This document shows, piece after piece, positions 34,254-42,467 of a stretch of DNA of 64,000 nucleotides. Source of the stretch: Pseudovibrio brasiliensis. Lineage in GTDB: Bacteria; Pseudomonadota; Alphaproteobacteria; Rhizobiales; Stappiaceae. The notes beneath the pieces are model-generated. The model had not been told where the DNA came from. It was given only the letters and a program-made list of their open reading frames with translations, and ran no database searches. Where the stretch lies: the NCBI RefSeq assembly GCF_018282095.1, contig NZ_CP074126.1, positions 2,924,501 to 2,988,500 of the forward strand. Direction: 5' to 3'. Within the stretch, counting starts at the first letter, position 1, and each line of letters starts with the position of its first letter. A program made the translations under genes and the position numbers.

Positions 34254-35891
34254 CTAGGAGAAACCACGTGCGATCTGAATGTTCAGATCAAAGCTACGAC
34301 GTACTGTACCTGTCGCCTGCTCATAAGAACGGTTCTGTTCACGGTTATCCTGATTGATATCATTGGTCAGCAACTGCGGGTTCAACAAAGTCACAGCATC
34401 ACTCAACTGCGTCGAAAACCGCTCCCACTGCGTACGCTTAAAGGAGTTCTTACTTCCATTACTATTGTTGATCAAATCATGCGTCGGACGAGTGATGTTG
34501 AACTCTTTCTCAACAGGATGCGGCTTACCTGAAGCATAGTCCTCAAACATGTATGCAACGGCAGTACTAAACTGACTAGGATTATCAAAGGATACAGATA
34601 AACTATGCTTTTCCTTATCTGCATCCTTCCCAGTATCATCGAACTTCTTCAATGCTTCATTCACAATGCGCTGCATTTCCGCATAAGCTTGCGACAGCTG
34701 GTTGAGTTGCGTCAGCTGCTCTGTTCTCATTGTGATAACAGCTTGCTGTTTCAAGCTAGCCTGGTTTTGAATGAGCGCCACGAGAGTTGGCAAATCCAAC
34801 CGGGATATAGTTCCATCTGCATTCGTAATACCTCCGGCTGACAACATTTGCTGCTCAGCTTGCTTGATAGCCAGAATGCGCTGCTCTTGCTCGATGAAAA
34901 CCGCATACCCTCGGTTAATTGACGCATTGCTGTCTGGCGTCAGAACATTTGTTGAGTTTCGCGCTGGATTAGCCAGGTTTGGTGTCTTCACATCAAAGTA
35001 AGCATGTGCCCGCTCAAACCGCTTGACGATCTCTTGCATTTCTGTAGCCAAATCTGAACGCGCGTAGATCCCGCTATTTGGAACATTATCTCGCAGCATT
35101 TCCAACTGTTTGACGTAAGCTTGTTTATCCGTATTGAACTTGTCACGATCACTGGAAGAGGTCTTGTTCGTCAAAGGCATACTGTTGATTTTGTTGATCT
35201 CAGTATTGATCAGATTCGTAATCACAGCACGACTGGAAGCCAAGTCTGTATCCGCATTCGGCAGCAGATCAAGCAGAGGCGCAATCCTTGTCTTAAAGAC
35301 CGGATTATTTGCCAATCTCTCCTGCTCAGTCTTTGTATGCTGAAAGATCCGAGACTTCGTCAGCTCATTTACAACTGTGATACTGCGCTTGTCATCCGAA
35401 CGGATCACACCAACCTGATCAGCACCAGTGCCAATAACCGTATTTCCGGACTGTATTTGCGATTCAGTAAAGTTGTCGCGCAGATAACGTAGCTGAACAG
35501 CTGGGTGCCAGGACAGGAACTGCTGCGGCGTCGGATTGTTGTAGTTCGCAGGCAGATCCTCATCCGCAACGGTATCAGCAGGATCTACCAGAACACTATC
35601 GACATACGCGTTGTATTTACTTGGATCTGTCGCGTGGGCAGTCGTCCCAGGAATCGACAGCAACGGATTCTCATAATCCGGATCATTCTCAGGCAAATTG
35701 GAAAGGAAACTATCCCAAACACTCGTCTGCGTCTCCGCAGCCTGCAATGTGCCGGACTGGGCAGCAGCTTTTTCCTGCGCACCATCACCTGCACCACCAG
35801 AAGCAGCCTTGGATGCATCATCATCTTTAGGAGTGACAAGAGTATTCGGATCGACAGGTGTTGAGGAACCTGAACCTACATTATTTATCAT
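34254..35891 (-). CDS. Large secreted protein, candidate needle-tip protein (SctA)
   Basis: A 545-residue hydrophilic protein with no signal peptide. The first ~60 residues are Gly/Ala/Ser/Asp-rich and look disordered, as in T3SS substrates. The rest is mainly helical, with long helices near 345-420 (EQEQRILAIKQAEQQMLSAG, LTQLNQLSQAYAEMQRIVNE) and a C-terminal helix (RTQWERFSTQLSDAVTLLNP, then RRSFDLNIQIARGF). A long intramolecular coiled-coil ending in a C-terminal helix recalls IpaD/LcrV tip proteins, but it is much larger and identity is not evident. The ATG at 35891 is preferred: AGGAG lies six bases upstream, whereas it abuts the ATG at 35897. An effector is the alternative. Confidence 0.45.
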   Translation of the reverse strand: MINNVGSGSSTPVDPNTLVTPKDDDASKAASGGAGDGAQEKAAAQSGTLQAAETQTSVWDSFLSNLPENDPDYENPLLSIPGTTAHATDPSKYNAYVDSVLVDPADTVADEDLPANYNNPTPQQFLSWHPAVQLRYLRDNFTESQIQSGNTVIGTGADQVGVIRSDDKRSITVVNELTKSRIFQHTKTEQERLANNPVFKTRIAPLLDLLPNADTDLASSRAVITNLINTEINKINSMPLTNKTSSSDRDKFNTDKQAYVKQLEMLRDNVPNSGIYARSDLATEMQEIVKRFERAHAYFDVKTPNLANPARNSTNVLTPDSNASINRGYAVFIEQEQRILAIKQAEQQMLSAGGITNADGTISRLDLPTLVALIQNQASLKQQAVITMRTEQLTQLNQLSQAYAEMQRIVNEALKKFDDTGKDADKEKHSLSVSFDNPSQFSTAVAYMFEDYASGKPHPVEKEFNITRPTHDLINNSNGSKNSFKRTQWERFSTQLSDAVTLLNPQLLTNDINQDNREQNRSYEQATGTVRRSFDLNIQIARGFS

Positions 35892-35906
35892 TTTCATCTC
35901 CTCACT

Positions 35907-36305
35907 TCACAAAATCAGACGAGTACGACCTGCGTTTCGTTGGGACTTAATAGCTTGGGAACGAGCACCACCAGTCTCATTTTCATGATCCTTCAGGCGC
36001 TTCGTAAAATGCTCAGCAATCGCGTCATAACCCTGCAAAAAATCTTCAAAACTTCTTGAGGAAAGCAAGCCACCAATCAAACGTTGCGCAACCGGATCTT
36101 TCTGAACCGCAGGCAAGTCCACCAGCTCCTGAAGGCTTGCAGCCATCTGAAAAGAAACATCCTGCCATCCACCTTCTGACGGCCAGTTCCTGCCAGTATT
36201 ACAAGCACTTAAGGCCTCATCCAGATAGGAGCACAAATCACCCGCATCACCAGTGACAGTGAACTGAGGAAGCAACTCATCTTTACTGGATCTGGTCTTC
36301 GCCAT
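35907..36305 (-). CDS. Small unknown protein before the large secreted protein
   Basis: Not recognised. A 132-residue helical, soluble protein (LCSYLDEALSACNTGRNWPS; DFLQGYDAIAEHFTKRLKDH) with a basic C-terminal tail. It precedes the large secreted protein by 15 bases, so a chaperone for that protein is a natural guess, but the fold does not clearly match CesT or TPR types. GGGAAT precedes the ATG. It is first in the sctX-sctY operon. Confidence 0.5.
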   Translation of the reverse strand: MAKTRSSKDELLPQFTVTGDAGDLCSYLDEALSACNTGRNWPSEGGWQDVSFQMAASLQELVDLPAVQKDPVAQRLIGGLLSSRSFEDFLQGYDAIAEHFTKRLKDHENETGGARSQAIKSQRNAGRTRLIL

Positions 36306-36432
36306 ACAACATTCCCATCAAAACACGATCTTCCTTCTATAGCTGTGAGGTTGAAGACCCTGCTGTTCCGATCGACACACCCAAAAACCGAAACCACAGG
36401 AATGGCAGAATTAGCAAAATGGGTGACACCGC

Positions 36433-36450
36433 TTGTGCCGCCCGACACAA
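36433..36450. promoter_or_regulatory. Dyad in the divergent sctW promoter region
   Basis: TTGTG-CCGCCCGA-CACAA lies in the 212-base divergent region between sctW (+) and the 36305 gene (-), 67 bases before sctW. The half-sites and spacer match TTGTG-N8-CACAG at 27,919 and TTGTA-N8-CACAA at 5,051. Confidence 0.4.
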
Positions 36451-36517
36451 AGCAATTCCACTAAAAGAAGTATGAGAAAGACATATACCTATTCATATTA
36501 TCAGCGGGGGACTTGCC

Positions 36518-37804
36518 ATGAGCTTAGAGGTCTTAAGATCAACCATTGCTACTCACAATGCTGAGTCGCCTGTCGGCGCTCCGTTGGTAGCTGAAGCAAC
36601 CGGCCAACGCCGCGCTGAACGCGTTATGCAGCTTAACAATCCTTCGAAGCTGACAGACGCTGCTGAAGAGCTGGGACAAGCCGTCTCCTCCCGCTTGGAT
36701 AAGAGATCGCTGGAGAGCCGCTCAATCCGTCAAGGTCAGGGTGCAAACATCGAAGCAATCACCCGTATTGCCGATTACTATGACAAACTGCCAGACATGC
36801 CTTCGCAGGAGAAACTGCAAGGTTTGGTTCAGTTGCTGCAAGACTATCAGAACAACTACAGTTCTGGTGGCGGCTCCAGTCAACTGACACCTCAGGATGT
36901 CTTCGCATTTCTGCAGCAGTTTGATGGTGATGTCACACACCAGTACGCTGCCCTGCAAATCGCCATTGAGCATTTCGAAAACACCGGCGCAAATGATGCG
37001 TTACTGGGCGCTCTGCTCAATGCGCGCGAGTACATGGAAAGCGGTGAAACCGGCAGAGATGTACGCGCTGGCTTCGCAGTGGCTGAACTGGCCCATGACA
37101 AGGCCGAGGATCTTGGTACAGACCCTGCCGTCATCCGTGAACATTATCGCGATATGCTGCGCAGCGAGGCAAACTTTGGCGTCATCTTCGACAAGTTCAA
37201 TGATTTGATCGCCCGTCACCACGCTTTGCATCAGGACGTCAACGGAAACGAGAGCTCGCCCCTCACCTCATTTGACGATGTCGTAGAACTGTTCACCGCC
37301 GCAGCGAGCCAAGGACTGGAAATTGCAGATACACAGGATGAGCCAGCTCACCTGGAAGCAGTCCTGACCGAACTCGGCAAGCTGAAGAGCCTCCGGACCG
37401 TTTATGAAGGTGTCCATGTCGCCACCAAGCTGACAGGTCGCAACTTTACTGAGTTTAACCGTGTGGTCGACGAGCTGGGCACAGACTCACTTGCCAGCTC
37501 CTTGTTCCACTATCTGGGTAAGGCAGTAACTTCACCAGCGGATGCACAAGGCCTCGTCGCTCCACTGGCTCCAGCAGGTGTGAGCGCTTCCCTGAACTAC
37601 ACCACCAACCTGTTGGCACTGCACCGCGAGGTTCCGGACACTATTCTAACCAACGAGAACATTCGCAACCAGCAACTTGAAACATTACTGGTTTTGTCAG
37701 AACAACTGACGATATTGGAAGAAGAGCAATATCAGACAGCGGCAGACACCGGTAACTTCGAAAACACTAATGCAATGACTGCTGGCTCCAACAGCGTTCA
37801 CTGA
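36518..37804 (+). CDS. sctW: T3SS gatekeeper SctW (YopN/MxiC/InvE-like)
   Basis: A 428-residue protein with the gatekeeper layout: an extended N-terminus (RSTIATHNAESPVGAPLVAE) with chaperone-binding region, then helical repeats from about 75 to 400 (YDKLPDMPSQEKLQGLVQLL, MLRSEANFGVIFDKFNDLIA). The C-terminal part resembles TyeA, so YopN and TyeA functions appear fused, as in MxiC and InvE. Gatekeepers block effector export until host contact. GGGGGA precedes the ATG. It is followed by a chaperone that may be its SycN-like partner. Confidence 0.82.
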   Translation: MSLEVLRSTIATHNAESPVGAPLVAEATGQRRAERVMQLNNPSKLTDAAEELGQAVSSRLDKRSLESRSIRQGQGANIEAITRIADYYDKLPDMPSQEKLQGLVQLLQDYQNNYSSGGGSSQLTPQDVFAFLQQFDGDVTHQYAALQIAIEHFENTGANDALLGALLNAREYMESGETGRDVRAGFAVAELAHDKAEDLGTDPAVIREHYRDMLRSEANFGVIFDKFNDLIARHHALHQDVNGNESSPLTSFDDVVELFTAAASQGLEIADTQDEPAHLEAVLTELGKLKSLRTVYEGVHVATKLTGRNFTEFNRVVDELGTDSLASSLFHYLGKAVTSPADAQGLVAPLAPAGVSASLNYTTNLLALHREVPDTILTNENIRNQQLETLLVLSEQLTILEEEQYQTAADTGNFENTNAMTAGSNSVH

Positions 37805-37870
37805 ACCTTCATTACCAACACAATAACAGCAGCTCAAACGACGTTCAGAAAAAGCAAAGGAGAGATTTGA

Positions 37871-38245
37871 ATGCAGTTTTCAAGTGCTATCCAATCAAGT
37901 CTGGAAGCGTTCGCAAACAATATGAAAATCCCTTTTTCTCCTCAAGGAGATGGGAGCCTGAGTTACCTCCTATCACAATCTGGAGAGCTGACGTTTACTC
38001 CTGTCGAAAACGGCAACAGCGTCGTTGTAAGTCTCGGCCGCGCCACGACAGGTGACCAAAATTCAGCAAATGAAGTGCTTTTAAGCAAAGCTGGCTTCAA
38101 GCCTGAGATCGGAACCAACCTGCATGCGGGAAAATCTAAAGATGGAACGTTACACCTAGCAGTCCTTTACGAAGCAGGACAACTTAGCCCTGCAAAACTA
38201 GAGCAAACGGTCGATTATTTAATAGGTGAATTGAGTTCACTATAA
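37871..38245 (+). CDS. CesT-like chaperone downstream of sctW
   Basis: A 124-residue protein typical of class I T3SS chaperones: N-terminal helix (SAIQSSLEAFANNMKIPFSP), strands (GELTFTPVENGNSVVVSLGR; DGTLHLAVLYEAG) and a C-terminal helix (AKLEQTVDYLIGELSSL). It resembles SycN and similar small chaperones that bind gatekeepers in Ysc systems. AAAGGAGA precedes the ATG. Direct adjacency to sctW supports this partner. Confidence 0.72.
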   Translation: MQFSSAIQSSLEAFANNMKIPFSPQGDGSLSYLLSQSGELTFTPVENGNSVVVSLGRATTGDQNSANEVLLSKAGFKPEIGTNLHAGKSKDGTLHLAVLYEAGQLSPAKLEQTVDYLIGELSSL

Positions 38246-38617
38246 ATACTACGATCACTGCGTGCAGGTATACACCAGTTTCAACCATATAATGACTCAC
38301 ACTTGTTCACATTACGGAGGGAAATCGTGACTTTTTCGCACTTAAAATCACAATCCCGAGGGATACGAACAATATCCATTAAAATATAAGTTAGATGATG
38401 ACAGTCAGACTTGACTCGCTTATTAGCTGTCTTAATTATAGTTTTAACCGTGTTCTGAAGCACAGTTCTTTGTAATTGTGTACAAGTGAGATTGGGGTGG
38501 AATATTGGTAGAGTATAATAAAAATAAGACGAAGTATATTTGCTCTATAGAGAACAGTATATCTTCTAACTCTGAAATAGCTGCACTTATTTAAGTAAGA
38601 GGACACGGTACATTTCT
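38246..38617 (+). promoter_or_regulatory. Promoter region of Crp/Fnr-type gene
   Basis: 372 AT-rich bases with no convincing gene. TTGTA-ATTGTG-TACAA at 38470-38485 is a perfect dyad with five-base half-sites and a six-base spacer, the geometry used by Crp/Fnr proteins; it ends 132 bases before the regulator's start. It may be an autoregulatory site. A one-mismatch copy is at 24,376. Confidence 0.45.
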
Positions 38618-39403
38618 ATGGAAAAGGCAGTATATGATGCAAGCCTGGGTAGAGGCGCATCACGAGCTCATAATACTGGCACCTCATCCTCAGGTGAAAG
38701 CAGCTGGAAAGAGAATGCAGCGCTGTTTCAAGAGCTGAATGATGAATTATGTGCATCTTTAGAGCAATCAGCGATCCGTCAAACCTACTCAAATGGCGAA
38801 AACATCTATCTTCAGGAAGATGAAGCTGAATTTCTCTACATCATCGAAAGTGGCCACGTTCGCTTGAGTCATTTACGTGAAGATGGATCTACCTTCCTTT
38901 ATGCCATCATCACTGCGGGTCAAAGCTTCGGCGAACTGGGTGTATTTCAGCGATCTGTACATGCCGATACAGCATGCGCATTGGGAGATGTTGTCGTTCA
39001 TAAGATCAGACGCTCTGCATTTCATGTCATCAATGAACAGAGTGCCGAGATCTGCCGCGCGCTGGCTGTAGTCGTAGCGAAACACTATCGCTCCTACATC
39101 GAATCAACCCGCTGCCTGTCATTGCCGAGCCTTTCAGCTCGTCTGGCTCACGCTCTGCTCAGCTTGTTGGAGTCTATTGGCACTCCAGCTGGCAGTGATC
39201 GGAAGGACAAGTCTGTCATCTCTGGTGCAATCGTCACCCAGAGCGACTTGGGCGCGATGGCTCGTGGCACACGCAGCAACATCAACCGCCGTCTGAAAGA
39301 ATGGGAGCGGGCAGGCATCATAAAAATTCAGGATCGTTCTATCACTGTGCTGAATAGGACAATGCTGGAGCGGAACTTACTCAATAATGAATCAAACTTT
39401 TAA
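38618..39403 (+). CDS. Crp/Fnr-family transcription regulator in T3SS cluster
   Basis: A 261-residue regulator. An N-terminal extension (about 30 residues) leads into a cyclic-nucleotide-type beta-barrel (IYLQEDEAEFLYIIESGHVR; SFGELGVFQRSVHADTACAL), a dimer helix and a winged helix-turn-helix (TQSDLGAMARGTRSNINRRL). The cAMP-contact arginine of Crp (R-S/T-A after GELG) is not evident, since HADTA stands there, and there is no FNR-type cysteine cluster. The signal is therefore unknown. Being inside the cluster, it is the best candidate regulator of the T3SS. It lies upstream of the needle genes. Confidence 0.85.
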   Translation: MEKAVYDASLGRGASRAHNTGTSSSGESSWKENAALFQELNDELCASLEQSAIRQTYSNGENIYLQEDEAEFLYIIESGHVRLSHLREDGSTFLYAIITAGQSFGELGVFQRSVHADTACALGDVVVHKIRRSAFHVINEQSAEICRALAVVVAKHYRSYIESTRCLSLPSLSARLAHALLSLLESIGTPAGSDRKDKSVISGAIVTQSDLGAMARGTRSNINRRLKEWERAGIIKIQDRSITVLNRTMLERNLLNNESNF

Positions 39404-39437
39404 AAAGCTGGTAAGCGTTGAAACAAAGGACTGACGC

Positions 39438-39677
39438 GTGCAGGAAGAAAACACCAATAACGAGATGTATGTCACCGATCTGGAAGAGGCTTTAAAAAGC
39501 CCACAAGGATCAGATCATGCGCAACTCCTCGAAAAAAAGTTGGAAGACCTTTCTGCTCAGATGCGTCGCAAATCCGAGGAACCTCAGACCGAGGCTGACT
39601 ATCAACGCATTCAGACAGTGATAAACGGCATCACTGCTGCTCAGGATGTCCTGCGCAAATTTCCAGTACAGAGTTAG
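39438..39677 (+). CDS. YscE-like needle chaperone
   Basis: A 79-residue helical protein (MYVTDLEEALKSPQGSDHAQ; YQRIQTVINGITAAQDVLRK) matching the size and two-helix layout of YscE/EscE/SsaE. In Yersinia YscE binds the needle with YscG and prevents its polymerisation in the cytoplasm. It starts with GTG (AAAGGA seven bases before) and directly precedes the needle gene, the same order as yscE-yscF. The family is poorly conserved; order carries the call. Confidence 0.62.
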   Translation: MQEENTNNEMYVTDLEEALKSPQGSDHAQLLEKKLEDLSAQMRRKSEEPQTEADYQRIQTVINGITAAQDVLRKFPVQS

Positions 39678-39704
39678 AGCCGCGCAAACATTAGGAGAGT
39701 CAAC

Positions 39705-39995
39705 ATGACGTCTTTTACCCAAGGCATTACAGCGTCCTACACGTCAGATGCTCCCGAAGCATTGCAAAACAAAGCGGGCATGAACGCTCTCGACATCAGC
39801 GTTCGCTTTCAGACCGAGATGGATAAGATCAATGACAAGATCATTGAAGCTCAGAATTCCAACTTGGCTGAAACAGAAAAAATGTTCACCCTGCAGCTGC
39901 TCGTGAACACATACACCACCATGGGTCAGACACGTACCAGTATGGTGAAGGCACACGCAGACATGGTAAAAGCCTGCGCACGTAACATTTCCTAA
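39705..39995 (+). CDS. sctF: T3SS needle subunit SctF
   Basis: A 96-residue protein of the size and helix-turn-helix layout of YscF/PrgI/EscF. The first ~25 residues are flexible, then two helices (DISVRFQTEMDKINDKIIEA; LQLLVNTYTTMGQTRTSMVK) with the conserved C-terminal hydrophobic pattern. Copies polymerise into the needle. It lies after the YscE-like chaperone and before sctD, and is followed by a strong terminator that may favour high needle expression over sctD. Confidence 0.75.
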   Translation: MTSFTQGITASYTSDAPEALQNKAGMNALDISVRFQTEMDKINDKIIEAQNSNLAETEKMFTLQLLVNTYTTMGQTRTSMVKAHADMVKACARNIS

Positions 39996-40002
39996 GTCAT
40001 TG

Positions 40003-40050
40003 AAAGGCTCTCTTCTGCCTGCGTAAGCACGTGCAAAAGAGAGCCTTTTC
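40003..40050 (+). terminator. Terminator after sctF
   Basis: AAGGCTCTCTT (40004-40014) pairs with AAGAGAGCCTT (40037-40047) around a 22-base loop, followed by TTCTTATT. It lies 8 bases past the sctF stop. Read-through or a separate promoter would then be needed for sctD. Confidence 0.8.
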
Positions 40051-40173
40051 TTATTCAGGTACATGAGGCAAGCCCGGTCACACCGAGCCTAAACAACTCA
40101 TGGCATTTTCTCGTTCGCGTTTGGCAACATGGCCACATCTGCGAACTCCAGCGCTTGTTAGGTGGGACGGCGA

Positions 40174-42396
40174 ATGGGTAAACTCATCCTCAAAATACTT
40201 GTAGGCCAACAGGCTGGCGCCGAAGTAATGCTCGAGCCGGGTGAGTATACACTTGGCTCTGACAGAAACGATGACCTGCAGATCGCTGACCTCAGCGTCG
40301 CCGCAGGCCATATGCAGCTGCGCTTGCAAAACAATAAAATTGAAATCTCCGCCAAAGCTGGCGACATCCGCACTGAAAATGGTGTCTCTCTTAACAGCGG
40401 AGATGACGAGTGGATCGAAATTGAACCACTGGATGTCATTAATATTGGTGTCGTCAAAATCGCCCTTGGCGCGAAGAACGCGCAGTGGGCGACACTCAGC
40501 AAAGCGCTGAATGCAGCCAGCGAAGGCGAACACGAGAAAGCCGAGAACTCAAAGGCCAGCTCGCTGCTAGGCGAAAACTCTAAGCACGTCGATGCGGTTA
40601 TGGCGCCGCTTACAAAACACCGCAAACGCATCGCCCTTGCAACGGTTGCAAGTGCAGTGGTCCTTGGTGGTTTCTATCTCGTCGGTTCTGGCAAGATTTC
40701 CCCTCGCACCGCAAGCGCTCTCCCGAACGGCGGAATTGAAGCTGTGCGCGTAGCTTTGGCTGACCTCCCCTTCGCAGAGAGCTTAAGCCTGCGCCAGGAT
40801 GTGGATGATCAGATTTACCTGACAGGATATGTCAGCGAGCCAGTTCAACGCCGCGCAATTACTGAAGCAGTAGAACGCACAGCTGTTCCTGTTCGCCTAC
40901 GCGTCCGCGTCATCGAAACACTGAAGAAGGATATCGCAGGTTATCTGCAATCCCGCGGTTCAAACGTGAGTTTTGCACTTGCGGATGACGGTGAACTGAC
41001 CCTCAGCGGCTCCGTACTGGATAAAGCCGAGGCTGACCAGTTGATTGCAGATCTGCGCGGCCTGAATGGTATCTCCAGCGTAACTTCCAAAATTAAGACC
41101 GCTGATGACTATCTGCTTGATGTCCGCAAGCTTGCCAAACGCGCACTAATCGATGACACCATCATCTTCCGACTTGATGACAAAACACTGGAAGTAAGCG
41201 GCATCATTGCCAGCCAGGACATAGATCGCTGGTCAGGTTTCCTGCGCTCTTACTCCCGCCAATACGCTTCTGTCATTCCTCTGCGCTCTCTAGTCAAACT
41301 GGTTCAGGAAAACGGTCAGGTTGTTGACCTCAAAGCCAACTTTGACGGCGGCATCGAGCCCCTGCTTGCAGCAGTAGATCCGAAGACCAATGAACCGGTT
41401 GAAGAACGCCAAACGAAGGTGCTTGAGCTCGCACGCGCAATCAAACAACAGGATGGCTTTGCGCCAGAACGTCGTGGCACAAAGTCTTCTAGTCGTGTCG
41501 CGAAGAACAATGCTAACGCAGAAGCTGCCAAGCCAGATGCACCTGCGACACCGCTTCAAAAAGCGACAGAACGCTTGCTAAGTAGTATCAGCATTTCTTC
41601 AGCGCAGGCTTCCACATCTCCAACAGAGACGCCAGCAGAGCTCACTCAAGCTGAACCTACTAAGGTTAGCAGTGCGCCAGACAAGAGCGTAGCTACAGAA
41701 GTTGGAAAAGGGAAATTAGCCTCCCAAAGCAAGGTTGATGCACGCTTCCAGAGCATTGCTCTGGATGATCCGGAACTCAATGAGGCAGCTGAGGTGGTCT
41801 TCCTTGCCTGGATGAAATCTGCGGAATCCAAAACAGTACCAGAAGATCTGAAAAGGAAATTCCTGCCGCTGCTTGTTACACCACCATCTGAAGGCCCCCT
41901 TTGCTCAACAGACCTTTCTGTGCCGATTTCTCAGATCCCAGTGACCGTGCTCTGGTTGGATATTCTGAGCAGCAGCGAAAGCCTTTCTCTCACAACGTTT
42001 CCTGAAGATCGTCAGCGCTACATTCTGGAAGCAGCAGTCAATCCTGCGGCAACCCGTGATTGTCTGATCAAAGCGGAACTCGATAACAACATTGGCTTAG
42101 TGCCCTACTCCAACTTCATTCGTGAAAGCCTGCGTAATCCAGAGTTCATCAGCTTCCTGACAAGAGATCTGAACACACCGTCGCTGACTGTTTCCGGCGC
42201 AAGCCTGATTGGAGAACGCTACGTCCTGAGCGACACCAATAAACGCTACAAAAAAGGCCAGTCCATCGACCAAAGCAGCCGTCTCGTTGCCGTCGGTGAA
42301 CTTGGAGCATTAGTCCGTGAATACGAAGGATACTCCGTTGCAATTTATGGAGATCAAACAGCTTGGGTTGTCCGCGAGGCAAACGCGAAACCTTAA
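40174..42396 (+). CDS. sctD: T3SS base protein SctD, long form
   Basis: Inner-membrane ring protein of the YscD/EscD/PrgH family. The ATG at 40174 (MGKLILKILVGQQAGAEVML) begins an FHA-like domain (TLGSDRNDDLQIADLSVAAG). A membrane segment at 153-172 separates it from periplasmic BON-type repeats (VDDQIYLTGYVSEPVQRRAI; SRGSNVSFALADDGELTLSG). With 740 residues it is much longer than the ~420 of YscD. The extra C-terminal half holds an Ala/Pro/Glu/Ser-rich linker (about 415-540) and a folded domain ending RYVLSDTNKRYKKGQSID and EYEGYSVAIYGDQTAWVVRE. The base role is secure; the extension's role is not. Confidence 0.88.
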   Translation: MGKLILKILVGQQAGAEVMLEPGEYTLGSDRNDDLQIADLSVAAGHMQLRLQNNKIEISAKAGDIRTENGVSLNSGDDEWIEIEPLDVINIGVVKIALGAKNAQWATLSKALNAASEGEHEKAENSKASSLLGENSKHVDAVMAPLTKHRKRIALATVASAVVLGGFYLVGSGKISPRTASALPNGGIEAVRVALADLPFAESLSLRQDVDDQIYLTGYVSEPVQRRAITEAVERTAVPVRLRVRVIETLKKDIAGYLQSRGSNVSFALADDGELTLSGSVLDKAEADQLIADLRGLNGISSVTSKIKTADDYLLDVRKLAKRALIDDTIIFRLDDKTLEVSGIIASQDIDRWSGFLRSYSRQYASVIPLRSLVKLVQENGQVVDLKANFDGGIEPLLAAVDPKTNEPVEERQTKVLELARAIKQQDGFAPERRGTKSSSRVAKNNANAEAAKPDAPATPLQKATERLLSSISISSAQASTSPTETPAELTQAEPTKVSSAPDKSVATEVGKGKLASQSKVDARFQSIALDDPELNEAAEVVFLAWMKSAESKTVPEDLKRKFLPLLVTPPSEGPLCSTDLSVPISQIPVTVLWLDILSSSESLSLTTFPEDRQRYILEAAVNPAATRDCLIKAELDNNIGLVPYSNFIRESLRNPEFISFLTRDLNTPSLTVSGASLIGERYVLSDTNKRYKKGQSIDQSSRLVAVGELGALVREYEGYSVAIYGDQTAWVVREANAKP

Positions 42397-42430
42397 GCAA
42401 AGAAAACCAAGTAGCTATCTCTACAAAAGC

Positions 42431-42464
42431 AAAAGGCCCGGGCTGATATCAGCCCGGGCCTTTT
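42431..42464. terminator. Perfect palindromic bidirectional terminator
   Basis: The 34 bases form a perfect palindrome: AAAAGGCCCGGGCTGAT and its exact complement, with GATATC at the centre and T runs on both sides. It ends the plus-strand sctD transcript and the minus-strand adhesin transcript, which converge here; the adhesin stop is only four bases away. Confidence 0.9.
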
Positions 42465-42467
42465 TTA

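Noticed and set aside
36306-36517. A rhizobial tts box that would imply TtsI control.
   Set aside because: The region lacks the known tts-box consensus and no TtsI-like regulator is encoded in the window.
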